Shown here in pieces: positions 1 through 7,023 of a stretch of 11,703 bases of DNA. Origin of the DNA: DASSBG01 sp035699085 (GTDB taxonomy: Bacteria > Pseudomonadota > Gammaproteobacteria > Xanthomonadales > Rhodanobacteraceae); NCBI GenBank assembly GCA_035699085.1, contig DASSBG010000018.1:1-11703 (forward strand), given 5' to 3'. A program made the position numbers and the translations under genes. The first letter of the stretch is position 1. Every line of letters starts with the position of its first letter. The notes below the pieces were generated by a model. The model did not search any database and was not told the origin of the DNA. It was given only the letters and a program-made list of their open reading frames with translations.

Positions 1-77
1 GCTCCAAGGGGATCGGGATCGCATTGTGCGGCCTGCTGCGGCCGCTGTCTCCGGCACGGTTCGTATTCTGTGCTGCA

Positions 78-97
78 ACATGGCAATACGGCCATGT
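78..97. repeat. Short perfect inverted repeat, possible operator or hairpin
   Basis: ACATGGC at 78-84 and GCCATGT at 91-97 are perfect inverse complements around a 6-nt loop (AATACG). No T-run follows, so it does not look like an intrinsic terminator. It lies about 50 bp upstream of the predicted promoter of the GNAT gene and could be a binding site or simply chance. Positions 1-192 otherwise hold no confident gene. The reading frame of the GNAT gene stays open to the window edge, but its translation before position 193 is cysteine-rich and unlike a conserved domain. Confidence 0.25.
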
Positions 98-142
98 CTC
101 CCGATGCGCCGTTTGTCGCCATGCCTGATCTCGACTCCGTCA

Positions 143-171
143 TTGCAAATTCATGTTGCGTTGCACACAAT
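143..171 (+). promoter_or_regulatory. Candidate sigma-70 promoter for the GNAT gene
   Basis: TTGCAA at 143-148 (4/6 to the -35 consensus) and CACAAT at 166-171 (4/6 to the -10 consensus) are separated by exactly 17 bp. A transcript would begin near 178, leaving a leader of about 15 nt with a GGA stretch before the ATG at 193. This is sequence matching only. It also favours 193 over the upstream in-frame ATGs at 70, 94 and 121, which would lie before the transcription start. Confidence 0.35.
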
Positions 172-192
172 ACGCAAAAGTATGGAACTGCC

Positions 193-798
193 ATGATCCC
201 TGCCATCGACTTCGCCGCCCCCTCCCGCTTCGCCTCGTTGCCGCCGCGCAGCAGCAAGCGTTTCGCGCGCCCGCAGGTGGCGCCCGCGCCGCAGGGCGAG
301 CAGGTGCATACCCAGGATGGCCGCGAGCTGATGCTGCGCGCGATCGAAGCGGGCGACGTCGCGGCGATGCAGCGCTGCTTCACCCGGCTGTCGCCGGAAG
401 ATATCCGCCGCCGCTTCCTGCACGCGATGTCCGAGCTGCCCGCGCCGATGGCGCAGCGTCTGTGCCGCATCGATCCCGCGCTCGAAACCGCCTACGTGCT
501 GATGGACGAGTCGGTGCAGCCTGCCGAGATGCGCGGCGTGGGCCGGATCTATGTCGATGAAGCCACCGACAACGCCGAATTCTCGGTGCTGGTGGAGCAG
601 GACTGGAGCCGCCGCGGCCTCGGCGCCCTGCTGATGCAGCGGCTGGTCGACGACTGCCGCCGCCGCGGCCTCGCCGAACTGTGGGGCTACGTGCTGCTGG
701 AAAACCGGCCGATGCTGCAACTGTGCCGCGAGCTGGGCTTCACCCAGCGGATGATGCCGGACGAACCGGGCACGGCGCAGATCACGCTGAAGCTCTGA
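193..798 (+). CDS. GNAT-family N-acetyltransferase, Pat C-terminal-domain-like
   Basis: This is a 201-residue protein with one GNAT domain over about residues 38-195. Acetyl-CoA binding motif A is visible as WSRRGLGALLMQRL (about 138-151), and the motif B region follows as WGYVLLENRPMLQLCRELGF (164-183). The stretch LSPEDIRRRFLHAMSEL (66-82) resembles the stand-alone or C-terminal GNAT domain of protein lysine acetyltransferases of the Pat/YfiQ type, which acetylate enzymes such as acetyl-CoA synthetase. The ADP-forming acyl-CoA synthetase-like part of full Pat is absent, so the substrate cannot be named. The first 35 residues are Ala/Pro/Arg-rich and look unstructured. The start at 193 was chosen for a GGA stretch 9 nt upstream and a candidate promoter at 143-171. 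In-frame ATGs at 70, 94 and 121 would add a poorly protein-like N-terminus. The family call is secure; the target is unknown. Confidence 0.85.
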   Translation: MIPAIDFAAPSRFASLPPRSSKRFARPQVAPAPQGEQVHTQDGRELMLRAIEAGDVAAMQRCFTRLSPEDIRRRFLHAMSELPAPMAQRLCRIDPALETAYVLMDESVQPAEMRGVGRIYVDEATDNAEFSVLVEQDWSRRGLGALLMQRLVDDCRRRGLAELWGYVLLENRPMLQLCRELGFTQRMMPDEPGTAQITLKL

Positions 799-811
799 TG
801 GAGCGTCACCC

Positions 812-893
812 CTCCCCAGCCATCCCCTGCATGCAGGGAAGGGAGCAAGGCACTCCACGCCCGGTCCCTCCCCCTGCTCCGCAGGTGAGGGAG
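812..893. repeat. Pair of similarly built REP-like hairpins
   Basis: Two hairpins sit between the GNAT gene and mfd. The first has an outer stem CTCCC (812-816) / GGGAG (841-845) around the perfect palindrome CCCTGCATGCAGGG (825-838). The second has CTCCC (868-872) and CCTGC (873-877), a 3-nt loop, GCAGG (881-885), a 3-nt bulge and GGGAG (889-893). Both share the order CTCCC-CCTGC-GCAGG-GGGAG, which suggests two copies of one short palindromic repeat, as in REP pairs. They could also attenuate readthrough from the GNAT gene, although no T-run follows. The rest of 799-1016 shows nothing else clear. Confidence 0.45.
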
Positions 894-1016
894 TTCAGGC
901 ACTCTGCCCAGGTCGCCCCCTAACGTTGCGAGAGAAGGGTGCCCAGCCACATCGCGTTACACTTGCCCGCTTTCCCCGGCGCGGCACTTCAGGCGGCGCC
1001 CTGCACACGCGCCCCC

Positions 1017-4000
1017 ATGACCAGCCCGATCAAGCACCCGCCCCTGCCGACCACCCCGAAGCAACGCCGCTACTGGACGCCCCCACACGGCTCCGGCCGG
1101 GCGCTGCTGATCGCCGAGGCGGCACGTTCGCACGAAGGTCTGCTGGTCGCGGTGACCCGCGACACCCAGCGCGCGCAGGCGCTGGAAGCCGAGCTGAAGA
1201 TTTTCGCAGGCGGCCTGCCGGTGCTGCATTTCCCGGACTGGGAAACGCTGCCCTACGACGTGTTCAGCCCGCACCCGGAGATCGTCTCGCAGCGCATCGC
1301 CACCTTGTACCAGTTGCCCGGCGTGAAGCGCGGCGTGCTGGTGGTGCCGATCGCCACGCTGATGCAGCGGATCGCGCCGCGCTCGCACATCACCGGTTCC
1401 GGACTGGTGCTGTCCAAGGGCCAGAAGTTCGACCTGGCCGCCGAACAGCGCCGGCTTGAGGCCTCCGGTTACCGTCACGTGCCCCAGGTGGCCGAGCCCG
1501 GTGACTTCGCCGTGCGCGGCGCCCTGCTCGACGTTTTCCCGATGGGCACGGCCGAGCCGTATCGCATCGAGCTGTTCGACGATGAAGTGGATTCGATCCG
1601 CAGCTTCGATCCGGAAACCCAGCGCTCGCAGGACAAGGTCGAATCGGTACGGCTGCTGCCGGCGCGCGAGTTTCCGCTCAGCGACGAGGCGGCCGCGTGC
1701 TTCCGCGACCGCCTGCGCGAACGCTTCCCGATCGACCTGCGCCGCTGCACGCTGTACCAGGACATGAAGCAAGGCGTCACGCCGGGCGGCATCGAGTACT
1801 ACCTGCCGCTGTTCTTCGACGCCACCGAGACGCTGTTCGACTACCTCGGCGAGGACGCGCTGTTCGTGCTGGCACGCGAGGCACTGGACTGCGCCGACAG
1901 CTTCTGGAGCCAGACCGGACAGCGCCACGAGCAACGCGCACACGACATCGAGCGGCCGATCCTTCCGCCGGAGGACCTGTACCTGCCGCCCGACCGCCTG
2001 CGCCAGCAACTGAAGACGCGGCTGCTGGTGGAGATTGTCGCCGAGCACGCCCACGCCGCCGATCTTGGGGCGAGCGAGGCGCCGATGCTGGCGCTGAACC
2101 CGCGCGCCGCGCAGCCGGCGCAGGCATTGCAGGCATTCCTCGACACGCGCCGCGGCGCCGTGCTGGTCACCGCCGACAGCGCCGGCCGGCGCGAGGCGCT
2201 GGCCGAGCGCCTCACCGCCGCCGGCGTGCCGACACGGCCGGGCGACTGGGCCGGTTTCGCCGCCGAGGTCGCCGGCACCCCGCCGGCCGACCTGCGCACG
2301 CAGCCGCCGATGCTGGCCGTCGCGCCGCTGGAGCGCGGTTTCGCCTTGGCCAAACCGCCGCTGACGGTGCTGACCGAGCACGAGTTGCTCGGCGAGCGCG
2401 TGCGCCGCGAGCAGCGCCAGCGGCGCGGCGCGACGCAGGATCCGGAAGCCATCATCCGCGACCTCGGCGAGCTCGACGACGGCGCGCCGATCGTCCACGT
2501 CGACCACGGCGTCGGCCGCTACCGCGGGCTGGCCACGCTCGACGTCGGCGGCACGCCGGCCGAGTTCCTCGATATCGAGTACGCCAAGCAGGCGCGCCTC
2601 TACGTGCCGGTGGCGCAGCTGGCGCTGGTCAGCCGCTACACCGCCAGCAGCCCCGAGCTGGCGCCGCTGCATTCGCTGGGCGGCGACGCCTGGGAGCGGG
2701 CCAAGCGCAAGGCCGCCGAGAAGGTCCGCGATGTGGCTGCGGAGCTGCTGGCCATCCACGCGCAGCGCGCCGCACGGCAGGGCCACGCCTTGCCGGTCGA
2801 CCCCGTGATGATGGAGGCATTCGCCGCCGGCTTTCCCTTCGAGGAGACGCCGGACCAGCGCCAGGCCATCGACGCGGTGCTGGCCGACATTGCCAGCAAC
2901 AAGCCGATGGATCGCGTGGTCTGCGGCGACGTCGGCTTCGGCAAGACCGAGGTCGCGCTGCGCGCCGCCTTTGCCGTCGCCACCGCCGGCAAGCAGGTCG
3001 CCGTGCTGGTGCCGACCACGCTGCTGGCGCAGCAGCACTACCAGAACTTCGCCGACCGCTTCGCCGAGTGGCCGCTGCGGGTCGAGGTGTTGTCGCGATT
3101 CCGCTCGAAGAAGGACATGGCCGACGCGCTGGAGAAGCTGGCCAGCGGCCGCATCGACGTCGTCGTCGGCACCCACCGGCTGCTGCAGAAGGACGTGCGC
3201 TTCAAGGACCTCGGCCTGGTGGTGGTCGACGAGGAGCAGCGCTTCGGCGTGCGCCACAAGGAGCGCCTCAAGCAGCTGCGCGCCGAAGTCGACATGCTGA
3301 CGCTGACCGCGACGCCGATCCCGCGCACGCTGAACATGGCGATGTCGGGCATGCGCGACCTCAGCATCATCGCCACGCCGCCCGCCCACCGCGTGGCGGT
3401 GAAGACGCTGATCGCGCAATACGACCCGGCGATGATCCGCGAGGCCTTCCAGCGCGAACTGCAGCGCGGCGGCCAGGTGTACTTCCTGCACAACCAGGTC
3501 GACTCCATCGCCCGCACCGCCGACGAGCTGCAGGCGCTGGTGCCCGAGGCGCGCATCCGCATCGGCCATGGCCAGATGCCGGAGCGCGAGCTGGAGCAGG
3601 TGATGCTCGATTTTCACCGCCAGCGCTACAACGTGCTGGTCTGCACCACGATCATCGAGTCGGGTATCGACATCCCGACCGCCAACACCATCATCATCAA
3701 TCGCGCCGACCGCTTCGGCCTGGCGCAGTTGCACCAGCTGCGCGGGCGCGTCGGCCGCTCACACCACCGCGCCTACGCCTACCTGATCGTGCCCGACCGC
3801 AAGGCCATGAGCGCCGACGCGCACAAGCGCCTGCAGGCGCTGGCGGCACTGGACGAGCTGGGTGCAGGTTTCACGCTGGCCACCCATGACCTGGAAATCC
3901 GCGGCGCCGGCGAGCTGCTGGGCGAGGAGCAATCCGGGCAAATCCAGGAGGTCGGCTTCGGCCTCTACACCGAGCTGCTCAACCGCGCGGTGCGTGCGCT

Positions 4001-4478
4001 GAAGAGCGGCAAGCTGCCGGACTTCGACCTCACCAGCGACCACGAGGCCGAGATCGAGCTGCACGCGCCGGCGCTGATCCCGTCGGATTACCTGGCCGAC
4101 GTGCACACGCGGCTCACGCTGTACAAGCGCATCGCTGCGGCGCGCGACGACGAGGCGCTGCGCGAGCTGCAGGTGGAGATGATCGACCGCTTCGGCCTGC
4201 TGCCGGAGGCCGCGCGCACGCTGTTCGCCATCGCCGCGCTGAAGGTTCGCGCCACGCCGCTTGGAATACTCAGGCTGGAGCTTGAACCGGAAGGCGGCAG
4301 GGTGAAGTTCAACCAGCAGCCGGCGGTCGAGCCCGCCACCATCATTGGCCTGATCCAGACGCAGCCGCGCGTCTACCAGCTCGACGGCCAGGACAAGCTG
4401 CGCGTCCGGATGGACCTGCCGCAAATCGCCGACCGCCTGCGCGCCGCCGAGCAACTCCTCGCTGCCCTCGGCGGCTGA
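1017..4478 (+). CDS. mfd: Transcription-repair coupling factor Mfd
   Basis: This 1153-residue DNA translocase (E. coli Mfd is 1148) releases RNA polymerase stalled at lesions and recruits UvrA for nucleotide excision repair. Domains in order: a UvrB-like N-terminal module (about 1-330, with FPDWETLPYDVFSPHPEIVSQR near residue 85); a CarD-like RNA polymerase interaction domain starting near HVDHGVGRYRG (494 onward); helicase lobe 1 with Walker A GDVGFGKT (637-644, Lys643) and Walker B DEEQ (738-741); lobe 2 with the TATPIPRTLNM motif and GRVGR (910-914); and a C-terminal UvrA-masking domain. ATG 1017 gives the family length and begins the conserved N-terminus. An in-frame ATG at 939 would add 26 residues and precedes a -10-like TACACT at 958-963. 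No strong Shine-Dalgarno sequence is visible. The gene stands alone and converges on egtD. No frameshift or missing motif was seen. Confidence 0.97.
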   Translation: MTSPIKHPPLPTTPKQRRYWTPPHGSGRALLIAEAARSHEGLLVAVTRDTQRAQALEAELKIFAGGLPVLHFPDWETLPYDVFSPHPEIVSQRIATLYQLPGVKRGVLVVPIATLMQRIAPRSHITGSGLVLSKGQKFDLAAEQRRLEASGYRHVPQVAEPGDFAVRGALLDVFPMGTAEPYRIELFDDEVDSIRSFDPETQRSQDKVESVRLLPAREFPLSDEAAACFRDRLRERFPIDLRRCTLYQDMKQGVTPGGIEYYLPLFFDATETLFDYLGEDALFVLAREALDCADSFWSQTGQRHEQRAHDIERPILPPEDLYLPPDRLRQQLKTRLLVEIVAEHAHAADLGASEAPMLALNPRAAQPAQALQAFLDTRRGAVLVTADSAGRREALAERLTAAGVPTRPGDWAGFAAEVAGTPPADLRTQPPMLAVAPLERGFALAKPPLTVLTEHELLGERVRREQRQRRGATQDPEAIIRDLGELDDGAPIVHVDHGVGRYRGLATLDVGGTPAEFLDIEYAKQARLYVPVAQLALVSRYTASSPELAPLHSLGGDAWERAKRKAAEKVRDVAAELLAIHAQRAARQGHALPVDPVMMEAFAAGFPFEETPDQRQAIDAVLADIASNKPMDRVVCGDVGFGKTEVALRAAFAVATAGKQVAVLVPTTLLAQQHYQNFADRFAEWPLRVEVLSRFRSKKDMADALEKLASGRIDVVVGTHRLLQKDVRFKDLGLVVVDEEQRFGVRHKERLKQLRAEVDMLTLTATPIPRTLNMAMSGMRDLSIIATPPAHRVAVKTLIAQYDPAMIREAFQRELQRGGQVYFLHNQVDSIARTADELQALVPEARIRIGHGQMPERELEQVMLDFHRQRYNVLVCTTIIESGIDIPTANTIIINRADRFGLAQLHQLRGRVGRSHHRAYAYLIVPDRKAMSADAHKRLQALAALDELGAGFTLATHDLEIRGAGELLGEEQSGQIQEVGFGLYTELLNRAVRALKSGKLPDFDLTSDHEAEIELHAPALIPSDYLADVHTRLTLYKRIAAARDDEALRELQVEMIDRFGLLPEAARTLFAIAALKVRATPLGILRLELEPEGGRVKFNQQPAVEPATIIGLIQTQPRVYQLDGQDKLRVRMDLPQIADRLRAAEQLLAALGG

Positions 4479-4486
4479 CGCCGACG

Positions 4487-4573
4487 AAAACCGGGGTCAG
4501 AGTGCACTTTTGCCTACCGGTGCGTCCGCACTCTCCATATCGTGCCGAAGAAGTGCACTCTGACCCCGGTTTT
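4487..4573. repeat. 23-bp perfect inverted repeat, MITE/REP-like or bidirectional terminator
   Basis: The arms at 4487-4509 and 4551-4573 are perfect reverse complements with a 41-bp spacer. Each arm contains GGGGTCAGAGTGCACTT or its complement, with four A or T bases at the outer end. The element fills almost the entire gap between the convergent stops of mfd (4478) and egtD (4581). The A-run/stem/T-run layout would let it end transcription in both directions, although the 41-nt loop is larger than a normal terminator loop. From memory, GGGGTCAGAGT-type inverted ends occur around REP-associated tyrosine transposase genes and as scattered non-coding elements in proteobacteria, so a mobile origin is possible. 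No transposase gene is present here. Confidence 0.75.
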
Positions 4574-4580
4574 ACGGTTT

Positions 4581-5534
4581 TCAGGCGGGGACGAGGCACT
4601 GCACGCTGAACCAGCGGCCCGGGTCGGTCCAGACGCGTTCGACGCGCAGTCCGGCGCGCGCGGCCAGGGCGGCGAAGGATTCCAGCGAGTACTTGCAACT
4701 CAGCTCCACCGCCATCGCCTCGCCCTCGGCGAAGTCGAAGGCTCGGCCGCCGACGTGCACCGTCTGCGCCTTCAGGCTGACGATGGATGTCTCGATGCGC
4801 TCCGCCGCGGCGTTGTAGACGGCACGATGGGCGAAGGCATCCATGTCGAAATCCGCCTCCAGCTCGCGGTTGAAGCGCGCCAGCATGTTCAAGGTGAAAT
4901 GCGCCGTGACGCCGGCAGCGTCGTTGTATGCCGCCGTCAGTACCGCCGGGTCCTTGACCAGGTCGACGCCGACCAGCGCCGCGCCGCCGGCGCCGATCTC
5001 CTCGCGCATGTTCACCAGCAACGCCAGGGCGTCCGGCCGGTCGAAGTTGCCGATGGTCGAGCCGGGGAAATAGATCACGTTGCGGCGTTGCGCGCGGCGC
5101 GGCTGCGGCAGCGCCAGCGACCGGGTGAAATCGGCGCAGACCGGCAGCATCTCGATGCGCGGGAAACGTGCGCGCAGTTCGGCGACGCTGGCGTCCAGCG
5201 CGCTGCGCGAAATCTCCACCGGCACATACGCCACCGGCTCCTCCAGGTGCTCCAGCAGCAGGCGTGTCTTGATGCCGCTGCCGCTGCCGTACTCGACCAG
5301 CGCCACCTCGGGGCCCAGTGCCGCCGCCATCGAGGTGACCTGCTCGCGCATCAGGGCCAGCTCGATGCGCGTCAGGTAGTACTCCGGCTGCTGGCAGATG
5401 CGCTCGAACAGCCGCGAACCCTCGGCGTCGTAGAAGTACTTGGGCGACAGCGCCTTCGGCGAGAGCGACAGCCCTGCGCAGACGTCCTCGAGCATGGCAT
5501 CGCGCGCGGCGCCGCGCTGGCAGGCGGCGTTCAT
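4581..5534 (-). CDS. egtD: L-histidine Nα-methyltransferase EgtD (ergothioneine biosynthesis)
   Basis: This 317-residue cytosolic SAM-dependent enzyme trimethylates the α-amino group of histidine to hercynine. Mycobacterial EgtD is about 321 residues. Family signatures seen: PKYFYDAEGSRLFERI (31-46), PEYYLTR (50-56), SAM motif I EYGSGSGIKTRLLLE (81-95), the acidic ribose-binding strand VPVEIS (104-109), IYFPGSTIGNF (154-164), YNDAAGVTAHF (203-213) and VELSCKYS (276-283). The Glu and Ser of VELS match the residues that bind the histidine substrate in studied homologues. The start codon overlaps the egtB stop as ATGA (5531-5534), so translation is probably coupled and the two products co-produced. 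All key motifs are intact. An alternative start 279 nt further upstream in the same frame would run deep into egtB and is not supported. Confidence 0.95.
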   Translation of the reverse strand: MNAACQRGAARDAMLEDVCAGLSLSPKALSPKYFYDAEGSRLFERICQQPEYYLTRIELALMREQVTSMAAALGPEVALVEYGSGSGIKTRLLLEHLEEPVAYVPVEISRSALDASVAELRARFPRIEMLPVCADFTRSLALPQPRRAQRRNVIYFPGSTIGNFDRPDALALLVNMREEIGAGGAALVGVDLVKDPAVLTAAYNDAAGVTAHFTLNMLARFNRELEADFDMDAFAHRAVYNAAAERIETSIVSLKAQTVHVGGRAFDFAEGEAMAVELSCKYSLESFAALAARAGLRVERVWTDPGRWFSVQCLVPA

Positions 5535-6805
5535 GCGTCGCGCGCCAGGCGAATGCCGCTGAACTGCCAGCGGTCGGTGGCGTGGAAGAAGTTGCGGTAG
5601 CTGGCGCGAACGTGGCCGGCGGGCGTCGCGCAGGAGCCGCCGCGCAACACCTGCTGGCCGTGCATGAACTTGCCGTTGTACTCGCCGAGCGAGCCCTCCA
5701 GCGGGCGAAAGCCGGGATACGGCGCGTAGGCGCTGGCGGTCCATTCCCAGACATCGCCGAACAGCTGCACCGGCGCGCCGTCGGCGGCGGCCTGCGCGGC
5801 CCTTGGCTGCCATGGCCCGTTGTCGGCAAAGTTTCCGCGCGCGCTGTCATGCACCGCCGCCAGCGCCTCCCACTCGTCCTCGCGCGGCAACCGGGCGCCG
5901 GCCCAGCGGGCGAAGGCGTCGGCCTCGAACCAGCCGACGTGGCAGACCGGCGCCTGCGGGTCGATCGGTGCTTCGCCGGCCAGTGTGAACTCCGACTGCA
6001 GGTCGTCGGCCCAGTACAGCGGGTGCCGCCACTGCTCGCGCTGCACCGCGTCCCAGCCGTCCGAGAGCCACAGCGCCGGCTCGTCGTAGCCGCCGTCGTC
6101 GATGAACTGGCGATAGTCGGCGTTGCTCACCGGTCGCACGGCCAGGGCGTGCGGCTGCAGCCAGACGCGATGGCGCGGGCGCTCGTTGTCGAAGGCGAAG
6201 CCGCCGTCGCCGGCGCCGATCTCGACCGCGCCGCTGGCGCCGGCCACAAAGCCCTGCGGCAGGTCGAGCGATGCACCGGGCTGCACGCCGGGACGCAGCG
6301 CCGGCAGCAGCGGGTTGCGCGACAGCGCATGCTTGATATCGGTGAGCAGCAACTCCTGGTGTTGCTGCTCGTGCGCCAGCCCGAGTTCGATCCGCGCACG
6401 CAGCGCCGGCTCGTCGCCACCCGCCGCGAGCAACCCGGCCATCTGCCCATCGACGTGCGCGCGCCAGGCCAGCACCTCATCCACCGACGGCCGCGTCAGC
6501 AGGCCGCGCTCGGCGCGCGGGTGCATCGTGCCGACGCTCAGGTAGTAGGAGTTGAACAGGTAGTCGAAATGCTCGTCATACGGCTGGTGGCCCGGCAGGC
6601 AGTGGCCCAGCACGAAGCGTTCGAAGAACCAGGTGGTGTGGGCAAGATGCCACTTGGCCGGGCTGGCCGCCGGCATCGATTGCACGACCATGTCCTCGGC
6701 GGTCATGCCCGCCGTCAGCTCGACCGTGGCGCGCCGCACCGCAGCGTAACGATCAGCCAGCGCCGGAAGCGCCCGACCGGTTCCGATGTCGACGTCGGTG
6801 TTCAT
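5531..6805 (-). CDS. egtB: Ergothioneine sulfoxide synthase EgtB
   Basis: This 424-residue non-haem iron enzyme uses O2 to join the imidazole ring of hercynine to a thiol donor, giving a sulfoxide. An N-terminal DinB-like helical domain (about 15-165) carries the three expected iron ligands: His56 in WHLAHTTWFFE, and His145 and His149 in HEQQHQELLL. A C-terminal formylglycine-generating-enzyme-like domain (about 180-424) ends in the family signature RGGSCATPAGHVRASYRNFF...RWQFSGIRLA. A Tyr-Tyr pair in FNSYYLSVGTMHPR (Tyr87-Tyr88) resembles the pair reported in the cysteine-using EgtB of Chloracidobacterium rather than the γ-glutamylcysteine-using mycobacterial enzyme. That assignment is inference. 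egtD follows directly with a 4-bp overlap. No egtA, egtC or egtE is in the window, so the final C-S lyase must be elsewhere. The ATG at 6805 has a weak GAGG-like Shine-Dalgarno sequence. Confidence 0.95.
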   Translation of the reverse strand: MNTDVDIGTGRALPALADRYAAVRRATVELTAGMTAEDMVVQSMPAASPAKWHLAHTTWFFERFVLGHCLPGHQPYDEHFDYLFNSYYLSVGTMHPRAERGLLTRPSVDEVLAWRAHVDGQMAGLLAAGGDEPALRARIELGLAHEQQHQELLLTDIKHALSRNPLLPALRPGVQPGASLDLPQGFVAGASGAVEIGAGDGGFAFDNERPRHRVWLQPHALAVRPVSNADYRQFIDDGGYDEPALWLSDGWDAVQREQWRHPLYWADDLQSEFTLAGEAPIDPQAPVCHVGWFEADAFARWAGARLPREDEWEALAAVHDSARGNFADNGPWQPRAAQAAADGAPVQLFGDVWEWTASAYAPYPGFRPLEGSLGEYNGKFMHGQQVLRGGSCATPAGHVRASYRNFFHATDRWQFSGIRLARDA

Positions 6806-7023
6806 GATCGGCCTCGGCGCGCGCCTGCGCGTCCACGTCTTACCTTATCAAATGGGCCCGACGCAGCGGTTAACGGCGTGGCGCCTGCGGCGCAGTGATG
6901 GGGACCGGCGGGCCGGGAACCGGGAAAGTATCAGGAACGGTTGTACATCGGATGAGACGCGGATAAAGCGCGGATCAAAAATGCTTTTGCCTGTTCGGCG
7001 TCAAGGCTTTTGCGCCTGGCGCC
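6806..7023. other. Intergenic region upstream of egtB, with an 11-bp-period repeat
   Basis: This 218-bp gap lies between the dehydrogenase stop and egtB. CGGAT recurs with an exact 11-bp period, ending at 6953, 6964 and 6975 (array 6943-6975). Read on the minus strand it is ATCCGCG, ATCCGCG, ATCCGAT, each followed by four variable bases. A small perfect hairpin GCGCC-TGC-GGCGC occupies 6881-6893. GCTTTTGC occurs twice near the dehydrogenase stop, but no convincing intrinsic terminator was found. One helical-turn spacing would suit a phased regulator site, yet degenerate intergenic repeats containing ATCCGCG are also common in bacteria. Confidence 0.35.
6844..6876 (-). promoter_or_regulatory. 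egtB: Tentative promoter for the egtBD operon
   Basis: Read on the minus strand, TTAACC (4/6 to the -35 consensus) is followed after 18 bp by GATAAG (4/6 to the -10 consensus), about 40 bp before the egtB start codon. Both boxes are weak and the assignment rests only on matching and spacing. It would make egtBD independent of the upstream dehydrogenase gene, which fits the 218-bp gap between them. Confidence 0.25.

Noticed and set aside
939..1016. Upstream start for mfd at 939
   Set aside because: It would make Mfd 26 residues longer than normal with an unconserved extension, and it precedes the -10-like TACACT at 958-963.
957..3734. Very long open frame of 925 codons on the minus strand, opposite mfd
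   Set aside because: It is a codon-bias shadow of mfd. The translation is rich in Arg, Ala, Gln and His without any domain pattern, while the plus-strand frame carries every Mfd motif.
1697..3889. 730-codon open frame on the plus strand inside mfd
   Set aside because: It is out of frame with mfd, and its translation is Arg/Ala/Pro-dominated low-complexity sequence typical of high-GC shadow frames.
4342..5850. 502-codon minus-strand open frame across egtD and the inverted repeat
   Set aside because: It overlaps egtD in another frame, runs through the inverted repeat into the mfd end and has low-complexity composition.
5531..6805. OvoA (ovothiol synthase) instead of EgtB
   Set aside because: OvoA normally has a fused C-terminal methyltransferase and is much longer. 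Here the protein is 424 residues and is paired with EgtD.
5582..6898. 438-codon plus-strand open frame opposite egtB
   Set aside because: It is antisense to a fully conserved EgtB and shows no recognisable domain.
6976..7023. Intrinsic terminator after the isocitrate dehydrogenase
   Set aside because: A T-run exists on the minus strand (ATTTTTGAT), but the preceding stems are only four pairs with long loops, so I did not call it.
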